This document shows, in pieces, positions 10,935 to 20,577 of a stretch of DNA of 64,000 nt. Made by a program: the position numbers and the translations under genes. This DNA is from Acinetobacter colistiniresistens (GTDB taxonomy: Bacteria > Pseudomonadota > Gammaproteobacteria > Pseudomonadales > Moraxellaceae), in NCBI RefSeq assembly GCF_024582815.1, contig NZ_CP102099.1:2294001-2358000 (forward strand). The letters are read 5' to 3'. The first letter of the stretch is position 1, and every line of letters begins with the position of its first letter. Under the pieces are notes generated by a model. That model saw only the letters and a program-made list of their open reading frames with translations, searched no databases and was not told the origin of the DNA.

Positions 10935-11831
10935 ATGAAATTAAAAAATATCGTATTTTCAATATTATTAACGAGCAGTCTATTCAGTTTGAGTCATGCA
11001 GATGATGTTGCATTTAGCCAAGAACTTGTACAGCGAGCAACAGCAGGTGACGCGCGCGCCCAAAATAATTTAGGTGATGCTTATTATTATGGAAATGAAG
11101 TAGATCAAGATTTCGGCAAAGCGCTTGAGTGGTTTAAAAAAGCAGCGGCTAAGGGCAATGTAGATGCGATTTTTTCAGTTGGTTATATGTATGACTACGG
11201 AGAGGGTGTAAAGGAAGATAATCTAACCGCTTTAAAGTGGTATACCCAGGCTGCACAAAAGGGTCAGCTATATGCACAATACTATCTCGGCTATTTATAT
11301 CTCTATGGCGATGATCATGTAAATGTAAATACCAAAAAGGGCTTGGAGTGGATGACCAAGTCGGCTGATGCTGGTCTGGATATGGCTCAAGCGGAACTGG
11401 GGCATTTATATAATGATGGGACTGATGAAGTAGCACAAGACCTACAAAAAGCATTGCATTATTATCAATTGGCTGCGAAACAAGATGAATCTTCTGCAAT
11501 TAACAATTTAGGTATTTTTTATTTAGAGGGAAAGGCGGGGTTAAAGCAGGATTATAAAGAAGCCTTGCGCTTATTTAGTTTGGCCTCAGGCGCAGGAAAT
11601 GGTTTGGGTTCTTCAAACATTGCCTATATTTATGAAGAAGGTAAAGGGGTCACTAAGAATTATAAGAAAGCAGCAGAATTTTATGAACTGGCTGTGGCGC
11701 AAGGTGAAGATGAAGCCTTATTGGATTTATCTCGTATATATGAAAAAGGTGGGTTTGGTTTAAGCAAAAACTTAAAGAAATCGAAAGAATATGAAGCACA
11801 GTGGGATGCGACCCAAGATTCAGATTCTTAA
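10935..11831 (+). CDS. Secreted Sel1-repeat (TPR-like) protein
   Basis: The 298-residue protein starts with a cleavable signal peptide ending near SLSHA. Tandem Sel1-type repeats of about 36 residues then run almost to the C terminus. The repeat signature A..G...A...LG..Y..G is seen several times, for example GDARAQNNLGDAYYYG and GNVDAIFSVGYMYDYGEG. Sel1 proteins are helical scaffolds for protein contacts; in bacteria they occur in signalling and in periplasmic interaction modules. No enzymatic domain is present and the partner is unknown. It is transcribed alone and followed by a terminator. Confidence 0.85.
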   Translation: MKLKNIVFSILLTSSLFSLSHADDVAFSQELVQRATAGDARAQNNLGDAYYYGNEVDQDFGKALEWFKKAAAKGNVDAIFSVGYMYDYGEGVKEDNLTALKWYTQAAQKGQLYAQYYLGYLYLYGDDHVNVNTKKGLEWMTKSADAGLDMAQAELGHLYNDGTDEVAQDLQKALHYYQLAAKQDESSAINNLGIFYLEGKAGLKQDYKEALRLFSLASGAGNGLGSSNIAYIYEEGKGVTKNYKKAAEFYELAVAQGEDEALLDLSRIYEKGGFGLSKNLKKSKEYEAQWDATQDSDS

Positions 11832-11837
11832 ATATAA

Positions 11838-11863
11838 AAAATCCCCCGATTCAGGGGGATTGT
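11838..11863. terminator. Rho-independent terminator
   Basis: The stem AATCCCCC/GGGGGATT with a short loop lies between the converging Sel1 and aminotransferase genes. The A-run on the plus strand gives a U-run for the minus-strand transcript. Confidence 0.75.
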
Positions 11864-11866
11864 GCA

Positions 11867-13297
11867 TTAACGCATTTTTGCTAAGAAGCGGCTTAAGCGA
11901 TTAATGGCTTCACGAAGTTCATTTTCAGCAGGTAAGAACACAACACGAAAATGATCTGGTGTAGGCCAGTTAAACCCAGTTCCTTGTACTAGAAGTACTT
12001 TTTCTGCTTTTAAAAGATCCAGCATGAGTTTCTCATCATCTTCAATTGGATAAACTGCTGGATCAAGCTTAGGAAAGCAATACATTGCACCCTCAGGTTT
12101 TACGCAGCTTAGACCTGGGATTTCATTTAGCATTTCCCATGCAATATTACGTTGTTCGTATAAACGACCACCCGGGCGAATCAAGTCATTGATTGACTGG
12201 TAACCACCAAGTGCGGTTTGAATCGCATATTGTGCTTGATGATTGGCACATAAACGCATAGAAGCCAGCATGTCCAGACCTTCGATATAGTCTGCGGCAC
12301 GTGCCTTATTACCCGTAATTGCCATCCAGCCTGCACGATAGCCTGCAATACGATAGGCTTTTGATAAACCGTTAAATGAAATACACAGTTGATCACCTGC
12401 TAAAGCTGCAACAGCAACGTGCTCAATGCCGTCATAAACGATTTTGTCATAGATTTCATCGGCAAATAAAATCAGGTCATGCTTTTTCGCCAGCGCCACA
12501 ATTTGTTCTAATACATGGCGTGGGTAGACTGAACCAGTAGGATTGTTTGGGTTGATAATGACAATACCACGGGTATTTGGCGTGATTTTGCTTTCCATAT
12601 CTGCAATATCTGGATACCAATAGTTTTCAGAATCACACTTATAGTGAACTGCGGTACCACCTGACAGATTTACAGCCGCTGTCCATAATGGATAGTCGGG
12701 CATAGGCACCAACATTTCATCGCCATCATCCAGTAAACCTTGCATCGCCATAACGATGAGTTCAGATACACCATTGCCAACATATACATCATTGACATGC
12801 ATATCGAAAACACCTTTTTGCTGGTAATACTGGCAGATCGCTTTGCGTGCAGGGAAGATCCCTTTTGAGTCGGTATAACCAATCGCATTTGGAAGATTTA
12901 AAGCAACGTCGTTAATAATTTCTTGTGGTGCTTCAAAACCAAAAGGTGCTGGGTTACCGATATTGAGTTTGATAATCTTGTGTCCTTGCTCCTCCATTTC
13001 ATTGGCGGCGCGTAATACTGGTCCACGAATGTCATAACAAACATGCTCAAGCTTAGATGATTTTTTAATTTCTCGGCTTGATTGGATAGACGGGGAAACA
13101 ACAGTATTTTTAGACATAGCTGGATTCACTTTTGCATATCGGTATAAATAACTTTTAAAGGTTTCGACACTGACCAAATTTAGATCATGTTGATCTCTCA
13201 GTAATTCAACAATTTTTTCGTGGGTAAAACCTGATTGTTGATATTGTCTGATCGTTGGTAATAAGTTTTGGAAAACCACACTTTTTTTCTGAGACAT
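11867..13297 (-). CDS. alaA: AlaA-type aminotransferase with N-terminal HTH-like extension
   Basis: The C-terminal ~405 residues match the AlaA class of PLP-dependent transaminases (glutamate-pyruvate type, alanine synthesis). They start at KLEHVCYDIRGPVLRAANEM, include NPNNPTGSVYP, and carry the PLP-lysine motif SFNGLSKAYRIAGYR. About 70 extra residues precede this core. They read like a short helix-turn-helix: TIRQYQQSGFTHEKIVELL, a glycine-free turn, then VSVETFKSYLYRYAK. This resembles HTH modules of plasmid and recombination proteins rather than the GntR domain of MocR regulators. The ATG at 13297 gives the full extension; no strong start sits at the core boundary. Three TGCTTAC direct repeats lie just upstream. 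Enzyme call firm, regulatory role inferred. Confidence 0.85.
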   Translation of the reverse strand: MSQKKSVVFQNLLPTIRQYQQSGFTHEKIVELLRDQHDLNLVSVETFKSYLYRYAKVNPAMSKNTVVSPSIQSSREIKKSSKLEHVCYDIRGPVLRAANEMEEQGHKIIKLNIGNPAPFGFEAPQEIINDVALNLPNAIGYTDSKGIFPARKAICQYYQQKGVFDMHVNDVYVGNGVSELIVMAMQGLLDDGDEMLVPMPDYPLWTAAVNLSGGTAVHYKCDSENYWYPDIADMESKITPNTRGIVIINPNNPTGSVYPRHVLEQIVALAKKHDLILFADEIYDKIVYDGIEHVAVAALAGDQLCISFNGLSKAYRIAGYRAGWMAITGNKARAADYIEGLDMLASMRLCANHQAQYAIQTALGGYQSINDLIRPGGRLYEQRNIAWEMLNEIPGLSCVKPEGAMYCFPKLDPAVYPIEDDEKLMLDLLKAEKVLLVQGTGFNWPTPDHFRVVFLPAENELREAINRLSRFLAKMR

Positions 13298-13340
13298 GTT
13301 TTGTCCTGTATCACCGTGCGAAATTAGAATACCACCATAT

Positions 13341-13402
13341 TTGCTTACATAAAATAGAGGAATGTTGAAAATTGCTTACTTTTATAAAAATAAAATGCTT
13401 AC
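13341..13402. promoter_or_regulatory. Three direct TGCTTAC repeats upstream of the HTH-aminotransferase
   Basis: WTGCTTAC occurs at 13341-13348, 13372-13379 and 13395-13402, all in the same orientation, in the 240-base divergent region between the aminotransferase and msrB. Each copy is embedded in AT-rich DNA. They could be operator sites for a regulator of one or both genes. Confidence 0.4.
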
Positions 13403-13538
13403 TTTTTGCTATTTTGTTTTTTAATGCTGAAAATTCATTAAATTGTACGAACTGAGACTAGAGTTTTTTTTGTGAATGGCGTAAATATAAAACCTGATCA
13501 TCAAGATAGTTTTAACAACAGAATAAAAGGTGCAGGTT

Positions 13539-13958
13539 ATGGGAAAAGTCAATAAAACAGACCGGGAATGGCAAAGAGAGTTATCACCTGAAGAATATCG
13601 CATTACTCGTCAAAAGGGCACAGAACCAGCATTTACAGGACAATATTGGAATAATAAACAGCATGGTACTTATGTCTGTCGTTGTTGTGGTGCAGAATTA
13701 TTTTCTTCGGATACAAAATACGATAGTGGCTGTGGTTGGCCTAGCTTCTTTAAACCAATTGACAGCATTGCTATCGAAGAGCATGAAGATTTATCTCATG
13801 GTATGGTCAGAACAGAAATTGTCTGCCATGATTGCGATGCGCATTTAGGCCATGTATTTGAAGATGGTCCACAGCCGACAGGACTGCGTTACTGCGTAAA
13901 TTCGGCATCATTACAACTTAAAACAGAAGAAAAGAACGACGAGGAAACTTATCCATGA
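13539..13958 (+). CDS. msrB: Peptide-methionine (R)-S-oxide reductase
   Basis: MsrB reduces the R epimer of methionine sulfoxide in oxidised proteins. The 139-residue product is a stand-alone MsrB with both zinc-binding CxxC pairs (CRCC and CHDC), the substrate-site motif CGWPSF and the catalytic cysteine in RYCVNS. The ATG at 13539 has AAAGG eight bases upstream; a GTG nine bases earlier overlaps that site and is less likely. Its stop overlaps the start of the glutathione peroxidase gene by four bases (ATGA), so the pair is a small antioxidant operon. Confidence 0.95.
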   Translation: MGKVNKTDREWQRELSPEEYRITRQKGTEPAFTGQYWNNKQHGTYVCRCCGAELFSSDTKYDSGCGWPSFFKPIDSIAIEEHEDLSHGMVRTEIVCHDCDAHLGHVFEDGPQPTGLRYCVNSASLQLKTEEKNDEETYP

Positions 13959-14440
13959 GTAATATTTATCAGTTTGAAGCTGAATTGTTAGAGGGAGAAA
14001 CAAAAGCGCTCGCTGATTATAAAGGCAAGGTCATGCTGATTGTAAATACTGCAAGCAAGTGTGCCTTTACCCCACAATTTGCAGGACTTGAGAAACTTTA
14101 TGAAAAATACAAATCTCAAGGTTTAGAAGTTTTAGGCTTTCCATGCAATCAGTTTGGAGGGCAAGATCCGGGAACCAATAAAGAAATTGGCGCATATTGC
14201 CAGCGTAATTACGGAGTTAGTTTCCCCATGTTTGCCAAGGTTGATGTAAAAGGCCCTGAAGCACATGTGATTTTCCGTTTTTTAACCCGTGAAGCCAAAG
14301 GCCTTTTAGGTCGTAATATTAAATGGAATTTCACCAAGTTTTTGGTTGGACGTAATGGCGAGGTTTTAGAGCGTTATGCGCCGACTACAAAACCTGAAGC
14401 ATTGGAAGCCGATATTGAAAAGGCGTTGGCGAAAAAGTAG
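13955..14440 (+). CDS. Glutathione peroxidase family protein (Cys type)
   Basis: This 161-residue thiol peroxidase has the three GPx signatures: [16 protein letters not shown] with a cysteine in the selenocysteine position, the second motif [14 protein letters not shown], and WNFTKFLVG. Bacterial members of this type usually use thioredoxin rather than glutathione to reduce lipid or hydrogen peroxides. It overlaps msrB by ATGA, which links methionine repair and peroxide removal in one transcript. Confidence 0.93.
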   Translation: MSNIYQFEAELLEGETKALADYKGKVMLIVNTASKCAFTPQFAGLEKLYEKYKSQGLEVLGFPCNQFGGQDPGTNKEIGAYCQRNYGVSFPMFAKVDVKGPEAHVIFRFLTREAKGLLGRNIKWNFTKFLVGRNGEVLERYAPTTKPEALEADIEKALAKK

Positions 14441-14473
14441 ATGAGTAGAGTTTTGGTTGAGGTTTGAATTATT

Positions 14474-15314
14474 TTGGACTCAACTGTCGAGTTTTGGAAT
14501 CATCCTGACATGCCTTATGTTGAAACACGTAGGGCATGTCAAAGTCGAATCTGTTATAAATCGCATAGCCATCCGACATTTTCAATCGGGGCAGTTGATG
14601 CAGGGCAGAGTTATTTTTCAAGTTTTTTTAGTCCAGGATCGTTTGATTCAGCCAGGTAGTATTGTTGTTATTCCTGCTCATGTAGAACATTCCTGTAATC
14701 CTCTTCAGAATCAGGCATGGAGTTACCAGATGATGCATCTGGATGCAACATGGCTGGCTGTATTGATTGAGGAGCTGCAACACAATACGCTTCTAAAAAT
14801 AGATGTTGATACATCATATTTTCCCCAATTAAAGCCAAATATCATCAATGACTTATATGTCTATCATGCATTCTCTGGTTTAAATGCGATCTTATTTAAT
14901 CCGCAAATCTCACTCTTGGAAAAAGAGCATTATTTAATTCAGGTTTTAACTGATATTTTATTGCCAAACTTTAACTGGGAGAAAATCATCCCATCTCGTT
15001 ACTTTCAGCAGTATTTACCTGATTTATTGCAGTGTCTTGAGGGCAATATTGATGGTTTGTCCTTGCAAAATCTAGCTGAAAAGATGCAGATCAGCCGTTA
15101 TGCATTAATACGCTTATTTAAACATTATTTTGGTTTAACACCACATGCTTATCAATTGAATGCCAAGGTGAATCAGGCTCGGCAGCGCTTGAGAGAAAAG
15201 TGTGATTTAGCGCAGTTAGCGCATGAACTTGAATTTACGGATCAAAGCCATTTCCATCGTGTTTTTAAGCAACATACTGGCATAACCCCAAAGCAATATT
15301 ATAAAAAATCTTAG
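14474..15314 (+). pseudogene. AraC-family regulator, frameshifted
   Basis: Two overlapping frames together encode one AraC-type regulator. The first frame begins at a TTG at 14474 (GAGG about 11 bases upstream, a TGA just before it) and reads DSTVEFWNHPDMPYVETRRA through SHSHPTFSIGAVDAGQS. It ends at 14659. The second frame resumes the same protein from LIQPGSIVVIPAHVEHSCNP and runs to the C-terminal double helix-turn-helix (LAEKMQISRYALIRLFKHYF; FTDQSHFHRVFKQHTGITP). The shift maps to a run of seven Ts at 14623-14629; six Ts would restore a continuous protein. Either real inactivation or a homopolymer sequencing error. The next gene is a LysE-type exporter, a usual partner. Confidence 0.8.
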
Positions 15315-15386
15315 TTCACGCAATTTCATACAAGAATTAAGCATGGCACTTTCTTAAGCTGACTCCCATTGATTTGGAGAGGATGT

Positions 15387-16016
15387 ATGGAGCTTTTTCT
15401 GACGATTGCGATCACTCATTTTATCGCTTTGCTGACACCAGGGGCAGATTTCTTTTTAATTTTAAAAACAGTCATACAAAGCAGTAAAACTGTAGCGAGA
15501 TATACCTGTGCAGGAATCGCATTTGGCAATGCGATTATTTTAATTGTGATTTATTACAGCCTATTCCTGATGGGACAGATTAATGCTGACTTATTAATCT
15601 TACTGAAATGGTTGGGTGTAATGTATTTTGCTTATCTGACCATTCAATGTTTTCGTTTGGCACACTCAGTAAAAATAGCCAACAATCATACCGAGTATCA
15701 TATCAAAAAACATCGAAAAAATAGCGAGTTGAAGGCGCTTCTATCCGGCTTGCTCTCAAGCTTGTTAAACCCGAAAAATTTGATGTTCTATACGGTATTG
15801 GTAATCTTGATTTACCCTCAATTTAGTGTTGTTCAAAATGCTTTGGTCTGTTTTTGGATGGTCGGTTTGGTGTTGATCTGGAATCTCACTATTGTTCAAT
15901 TGATCGGTTCAAGTATTTACCTGTCAGGGTTAAATCGGCATCTGCATCATTTATATTATTTAGCAGGTTTCGCTTTTCTGCTATTTATGTTAGCGCTGAT
16001 ATTGTATTCAAGATAA
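15387..16016 (+). CDS. LysE/RhtB-family exporter
   Basis: A 209-residue inner-membrane protein with about six hydrophobic helices and the family hallmark near the N terminus (ITHFIALLTPGADFFLIL). It has the conserved GLLSSLLNPKNLMFY segment in the middle. LysE/RhtB proteins export amino acids or derivatives such as homoserine, threonine or lysine; the substrate cannot be told. The ATG at 15387 has GGAGAGGA upstream; an earlier in-frame TTG at 15369 lacks a site. It follows the AraC-type gene and is probably its target. Confidence 0.88.
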   Translation: MELFLTIAITHFIALLTPGADFFLILKTVIQSSKTVARYTCAGIAFGNAIILIVIYYSLFLMGQINADLLILLKWLGVMYFAYLTIQCFRLAHSVKIANNHTEYHIKKHRKNSELKALLSGLLSSLLNPKNLMFYTVLVILIYPQFSVVQNALVCFWMVGLVLIWNLTIVQLIGSSIYLSGLNRHLHHLYYLAGFAFLLFMLALILYSR

Positions 16017-16043
16017 AAAAGGCGGTTCAAACCGCCTTTTTTA
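16015..16043. terminator. Bidirectional terminator
   Basis: The stem AAAAGGCGGTT/AACCGCCTTTT with a two-base loop sits between the converging exporter and RND permease genes. Confidence 0.85.
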
Positions 16044-16053
16044 TACACACTTA

Positions 16054-19000
16054 TTACGTTGGTCCAATAGTTTTGGCTTCGGTCTTCCTCAAGCTGTGTA
16101 TCTTGCGATTAATATCATCAATAAAGGTATAGACGACAGGAATCACCAGTAATGATAAAAAAGTACTGGTAATCAAGCCTCCAATTACAGCGATTGCCAT
16201 TGGTGCGCGAAAGCTCGGATCTGTACCGATACCGAGAGCAATCGGTAACATCCCAGCACCCATTGCCAGTGTGGTCATGATAATCGGACGTGCCCGTTTA
16301 TGGCAGGCATCAAGTAGTGCGTTCAAGCGAGAATAATGCTTCTCATTCCTTGCAATAATGGCGTAATCGACCAGTAAGATTGAGTTTTTACTGGCGATGC
16401 CCATCAGCATGATCAGACCAATCAAGCTTGGCATAGAGAAGCTACTTTTCGCTAATAGCAGCATCACGAATGCACCACCAAGTGATAAGGGTAAGGCGAC
16501 CAGAATGGTAATAGGTTGTAAAAAGTCTTTGAATAACAATACCAACACCACATAGATACATAACACACCCGTTAGCATGGCGAGACCAAAACTCGAGAAT
16601 AATTCCTGCATGACTTCGGCATCCCCAATATTGGTGCGTTTAACCGTTGGTGGCAGATTTTTCATGGTTGGTAGTTGGTCCACTTTTGCGGCAATATCTC
16701 CCAAAGGTTGATTATTCAACTCAATATTGAAGTTGATGTTACGTAAGCGATTAAAGCGATCAATTTGTGATGGGCCGCTTTCAATGTTGACTTCGGCAAT
16801 GCTACCCAACATCACTGGACCATGACTGCCTTTGACCATGAGGCGTTTCATCAACTCCTGGTCCTGTCGAGCAGCCAGTGGAAGCTTGATCACAACCGGC
16901 ACCTGGCGTTGAGATAAATTTAACTTTGCCAGATTTTGATCAAAATCACCTGCAGTTGCGATTCGTAAAGTTTCAGCAATATCATAGGTGGTTACGCCAA
17001 GATCTGCTGCCTTGGCGAAGTCTGGACGAATCACCAATTCTGGACGGATCAGGGCTGCACTTGACGTGATACTGCCAATATTGGGAATGGTTCTCAGCTC
17101 ACGTTCAAGGCTTCGGGCCGTTGACATCAGTGCATCAGGATCATCTCCAGAGAGAGCAATCTGATATTGACCATTATTACCTGCAAGTCCGACTTGAATT
17201 CGCGCACCGGGAAGAGGAGCGAGTCGTTGCCGAATTTGATCTTCAATATCTTGCAAGCTTGCACTGCGATCTGACCGTTCGGTGGTTTGAATGGTCAATG
17301 TAGCCTTACGTGGTTCACTGGATGCACCACCCGAGAAGGGGTCTGTTCCAGCCGCACCACCGCCAATGGTGGTGTAGATGCTTTTAATCTCTGGATAATC
17401 TTTAATTAGGTTACGTGCATATTCGGCTGTTTTAAGGGTGTCTCCAAATTGAGAACCCGGTGTTAGCTCTAGGCGAACTTGGGTTTGTCCAGTATCTGGT
17501 GGAGGAACGAAACCAGTCGGTAACAATGGAATCAACATCAGTGAGGCAATAAAGAAGGCAATTGCTCCGCCTAAGGTGACCCATCGATGATTCAGGCACC
17601 ACGTCACCAAACGCATATAGCTGCGCATGACTTTGCCATCTTTTGCGCGGTCATTGGCGAGTCTGCTGTTCCCTTGGTCGGTTATCGCTTGGGCAGTTGT
17701 GAATTCATCATGTTGTTCTACCTTCCCGATCCAAGGTTTTAGAATGTAGGCGGACATCATTGGCGTGAGTAATCGTGCGACTAAGAGCGAGGCAAAAATT
17801 GCCAACGCTGCAGTCCAGCCAAATTGAACAAAAAATTTACCTGCAATACCACTCATAAATGCAGTTGGTAAGAACACGGCAATCAGAGTAAAGGTAGTCG
17901 CGATGACGGCTAGACCAATTTCATCGGCGGCTTCCATCGCGGCTTCATAGGGTGTTTTGCCCATACGTAAATGCCGGATGATATTTTCAATTTCAACAAT
18001 CGCATCATCGACCAGAATCCCCACCACCAAGGACATGGCTAATAGGGTGACAGTGTTGAGGGTGAAACCAAAGAAATACATACCAATCATGGCAGGTAAA
18101 ATTGACAATGGCAGGGCGGTTGCGGCAATAATCGTAGCGCGCCAGTCTCTCAAGAACAACCACACTACTAAGATCGCAAGGATTGCACCTTCATAAAGTA
18201 GGGACATCGAACCATGATAATTGTCAACTACCGGATTCACGAAGTTAAATGCTTCGGTAATCTTGATATCGGGGTGTACTGCTTTGAGTTTTGCAAGTGC
18301 TTCGGTCACACCTTTTTGAACATCGACCTCACTGGCACCTTTGCTGCGGGTAATTTCAAAGCCAATCACAGGTTGGCCATTTAACAATGCTGCGGAACGC
18401 CGTTCAGCAATCCCATCGCGGACAGTCGCAACTTGATCAAGACGGATATGCCGACCATCACTCAAGGCGATATCCAGAGCACCGATTTCAGCTGCTGATT
18501 TGACGGTGGCAATCGTTCGAATGGATTGTTCACTGCCGCCAATTTTGGTTTGTCCACCAGAAGCATCTTGCTGGGTCAAACGAAGTTGACGCGTGATATC
18601 AGTTGCAGTTGTATTGAGTGCTAATAATTTTTCAGGATCGAGTTCAACTTCAACTTGACGAGTTACTCCTCCCACACGTGAAACTGCACCAACCCCTTTA
18701 ACTTGTAGCATCGCACGGGCAATATCATAGTCTACAAACCATGATAGTGCTTCTTCATCCATTTTGGGGGATTGTATGGTATAGGTCAGAATGGGTGAGC
18801 CAGAGAGATTAATTTTACTGACAATCGGATCGCGTAAATCGGCGGGTAGATCGGAGCGTACTTGAGAAACTGCATTCCGAACATCGTCCACCGCTTCTTG
18901 TAATGGTTTTTCAAGTTGAAATTCGGCTGTAATTGTGACTACGCCATCTTTGATATTGGTGTATTGGTTTTTTAATCCTTGTAAGGTTGCAATAGAATTT

Positions 19001-19203
19001 TCAATTTTACGTGCAACTTCGGTTTCAAGCTGGGGTGGTGCTGCACCGGGAAGTGCGGCAGTGACAGTAACCATTGGCAGTTCAATATCTGGGAACTGCT
19101 GGATTTTCATCCATTTAAAACAGAGTAAGCCCGCTAATCCAAGCATAATAAATAATAAAATGCCAGGAATAGGATTTCGGATTGACCAAGCGGAGAAATT
19201 CAT
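16054..19203 (-). CDS. RND efflux permease (AcrB/MexB-like superfamily)
   Basis: The 1049-residue inner-membrane pump has the typical RND layout: a helix at the N terminus (IPGILLFIMLGLAGLLCF), a large periplasmic loop, a block of helices, a second loop and a final helix block. The proton-relay aspartates are present in GILVDDAIVEIENI and the partner lysine in GIASKNSILLVDYAI. With the adaptor gene immediately upstream, it would form a tripartite exporter for drugs or metabolites using an outer-membrane channel encoded elsewhere. I do not match it to a named Ade pump. The start lies one base after the adaptor stop, so the two are translated together. Confidence 0.92.
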   Translation of the reverse strand: MNFSAWSIRNPIPGILLFIMLGLAGLLCFKWMKIQQFPDIELPMVTVTAALPGAAPPQLETEVARKIENSIATLQGLKNQYTNIKDGVVTITAEFQLEKPLQEAVDDVRNAVSQVRSDLPADLRDPIVSKINLSGSPILTYTIQSPKMDEEALSWFVDYDIARAMLQVKGVGAVSRVGGVTRQVEVELDPEKLLALNTTATDITRQLRLTQQDASGGQTKIGGSEQSIRTIATVKSAAEIGALDIALSDGRHIRLDQVATVRDGIAERRSAALLNGQPVIGFEITRSKGASEVDVQKGVTEALAKLKAVHPDIKITEAFNFVNPVVDNYHGSMSLLYEGAILAILVVWLFLRDWRATIIAATALPLSILPAMIGMYFFGFTLNTVTLLAMSLVVGILVDDAIVEIENIIRHLRMGKTPYEAAMEAADEIGLAVIATTFTLIAVFLPTAFMSGIAGKFFVQFGWTAALAIFASLLVARLLTPMMSAYILKPWIGKVEQHDEFTTAQAITDQGNSRLANDRAKDGKVMRSYMRLVTWCLNHRWVTLGGAIAFFIASLMLIPLLPTGFVPPPDTGQTQVRLELTPGSQFGDTLKTAEYARNLIKDYPEIKSIYTTIGGGAAGTDPFSGGASSEPRKATLTIQTTERSDRSASLQDIEDQIRQRLAPLPGARIQVGLAGNNGQYQIALSGDDPDALMSTARSLERELRTIPNIGSITSSAALIRPELVIRPDFAKAADLGVTTYDIAETLRIATAGDFDQNLAKLNLSQRQVPVVIKLPLAARQDQELMKRLMVKGSHGPVMLGSIAEVNIESGPSQIDRFNRLRNINFNIELNNQPLGDIAAKVDQLPTMKNLPPTVKRTNIGDAEVMQELFSSFGLAMLTGVLCIYVVLVLLFKDFLQPITILVALPLSLGGAFVMLLLAKSSFSMPSLIGLIMLMGIASKNSILLVDYAIIARNEKHYSRLNALLDACHKRARPIIMTTLAMGAGMLPIALGIGTDPSFRAPMAIAVIGGLITSTFLSLLVIPVVYTFIDDINRKIHSLRKTEAKTIGPT

Positions 19204-19204
19204 C

Positions 19205-20395
19205 TTATTTCTCCTGTACAGTCACAAGCTGTTTGCTTAATGGGGTGTCTGGAATCTCTTTGACGATGTTGACGAGATCTCCATCTGTCAGGAAGCCAGT
19301 GCCTGACGAAACCACTTTGACATTCGGGGCTAAATTCAGGATTTCGACGCGATCACCAAGACGACGACCAACGGCAACCTTTTGTTGGCTTACACGATTG
19401 TTATTCGCAACAATAAACACATATGAAAAACCATCACGTAACAGTAGGGCGGTTTGAGGAATGGTTGTTGCTGGTTTTTGGCCTAAATCAAACTCACCTT
19501 TGACAAACATACCCATCCGGACTGCCTGTGTGGTTGGAATATCCACATAGACCAGCCCGTAACGGGTTTGTGGATCGATGACAGGTGCAATCATTCTTAC
19601 TTTGCCGATAACTGCGGGCTGTGCTGGATCTGGTGAAACAATATGTGCTGCCATCCCTTGCTGGAGTTTGTATAAATCAGACGTCGTGACTTCTGCACGC
19701 CATTCCAGACGATGATTGCGAATGAGACGAAACAGTTCTTGTCCTGTTTGAGCTAAAGCACCAACAGTTGCTGTACGCGCTGAAATCACGCCATTATCAG
19801 GTGAAATCACTTGGGTTTGGGCTAGGCGTAATTGATTGCTTTCGATCTGAGCTTTAGCTGCATCAAGACGTGCTTGTGCCGTGGCCTGAGAGGTTTGGTA
19901 TTGGGTGGATTCCTGAGCTGAAATTGCCCCAGTATTTTTGAGTTGCTGGATACGTTTATTATGGGTGATGGCATCACTCAGCACAGCTTGCGCTTCTGCA
20001 TAACTTGCTTTGGCTACAGCGAGGTCGGCGCGAATGGTGTCACTGTTAATTTCTGCTAAGACCTGACCGCGTTTGACTTCATCACCCACATTGACGTTGA
20101 CATGGGTCAGACGTTGGCCCGAGAGCTCACTGCCAATGACCACTTCTTGCCAAGCAGCGATATTGCCATTTGCAGTCAAAGTTTGTTTCCAGTTTTGTAG
20201 CTCAGGTTGGGCTACGGTAACGGTTAAGGCTGCTTTCTGTGTAGCTGTAGTGCTACCTTTTTGTGGTCCAGTATCTGTTGTTTTTTTAGTCGCCCCAGTC
20301 TGCCAAAGAATGATGATAGCAATAATAAGTACAATAACGATTGCTAAAATCAGCCAACCCTTTTTGTTTATTTTCGTGGCAATGTGAGAAGTCAT
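19205..20395 (-). CDS. RND periplasmic adaptor subunit (HlyD/MFP family)
   Basis: This 396-residue membrane-fusion protein begins with a single membrane anchor (GWLILAIVIVLIIAIIILW) and no lipobox. It has a split lipoyl domain (VGDEVKRGQVLAEINS; VISPDNGVISARTATVGALA), a coiled-coil hairpin rich in Ala, Gln and Lys, and a beta-barrel. It would link the RND permease to an outer-membrane factor. The two genes form an operon with no repressor gene attached. The 180-base region upstream separates it from the Lrp-type regulator on the same strand. Confidence 0.92.
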   Translation of the reverse strand: MTSHIATKINKKGWLILAIVIVLIIAIIILWQTGATKKTTDTGPQKGSTTATQKAALTVTVAQPELQNWKQTLTANGNIAAWQEVVIGSELSGQRLTHVNVNVGDEVKRGQVLAEINSDTIRADLAVAKASYAEAQAVLSDAITHNKRIQQLKNTGAISAQESTQYQTSQATAQARLDAAKAQIESNQLRLAQTQVISPDNGVISARTATVGALAQTGQELFRLIRNHRLEWRAEVTTSDLYKLQQGMAAHIVSPDPAQPAVIGKVRMIAPVIDPQTRYGLVYVDIPTTQAVRMGMFVKGEFDLGQKPATTIPQTALLLRDGFSYVFIVANNNRVSQQKVAVGRRLGDRVEILNLAPNVKVVSSGTGFLTDGDLVNIVKEIPDTPLSKQLVTVQEK

Positions 20396-20577
20396 CTTTC
20401 CATAGTCATCAAGTTTTGATGGCTAAGTATAGACGAAGATTTCAGCAGTTGGTCAAGAGAGATTAAGCAGATAAAAAAATTAATAAAGTCGCTTATGTTT
20501 ATGACTTTTCAGCTTAGGAAAAGTGTGAATTGCTTCAATCCCGAACTTTTTATTCTACCCCAAATGATTATTATTGC

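Noticed and set aside
14457..14640. Beginning of the long frame at 14457 as the true N terminus of the AraC protein
   Set aside because: Its translation is not AraC-like until about LIQPGSIVV; the other frame carries the family's N-terminal sequence.
16054..20395. Naming the RND pump as AdeB, AdeJ or AdeG
   Set aside because: There is no linked AdeRS, AdeN or AdeL type regulator and I cannot match the sequence with confidence.
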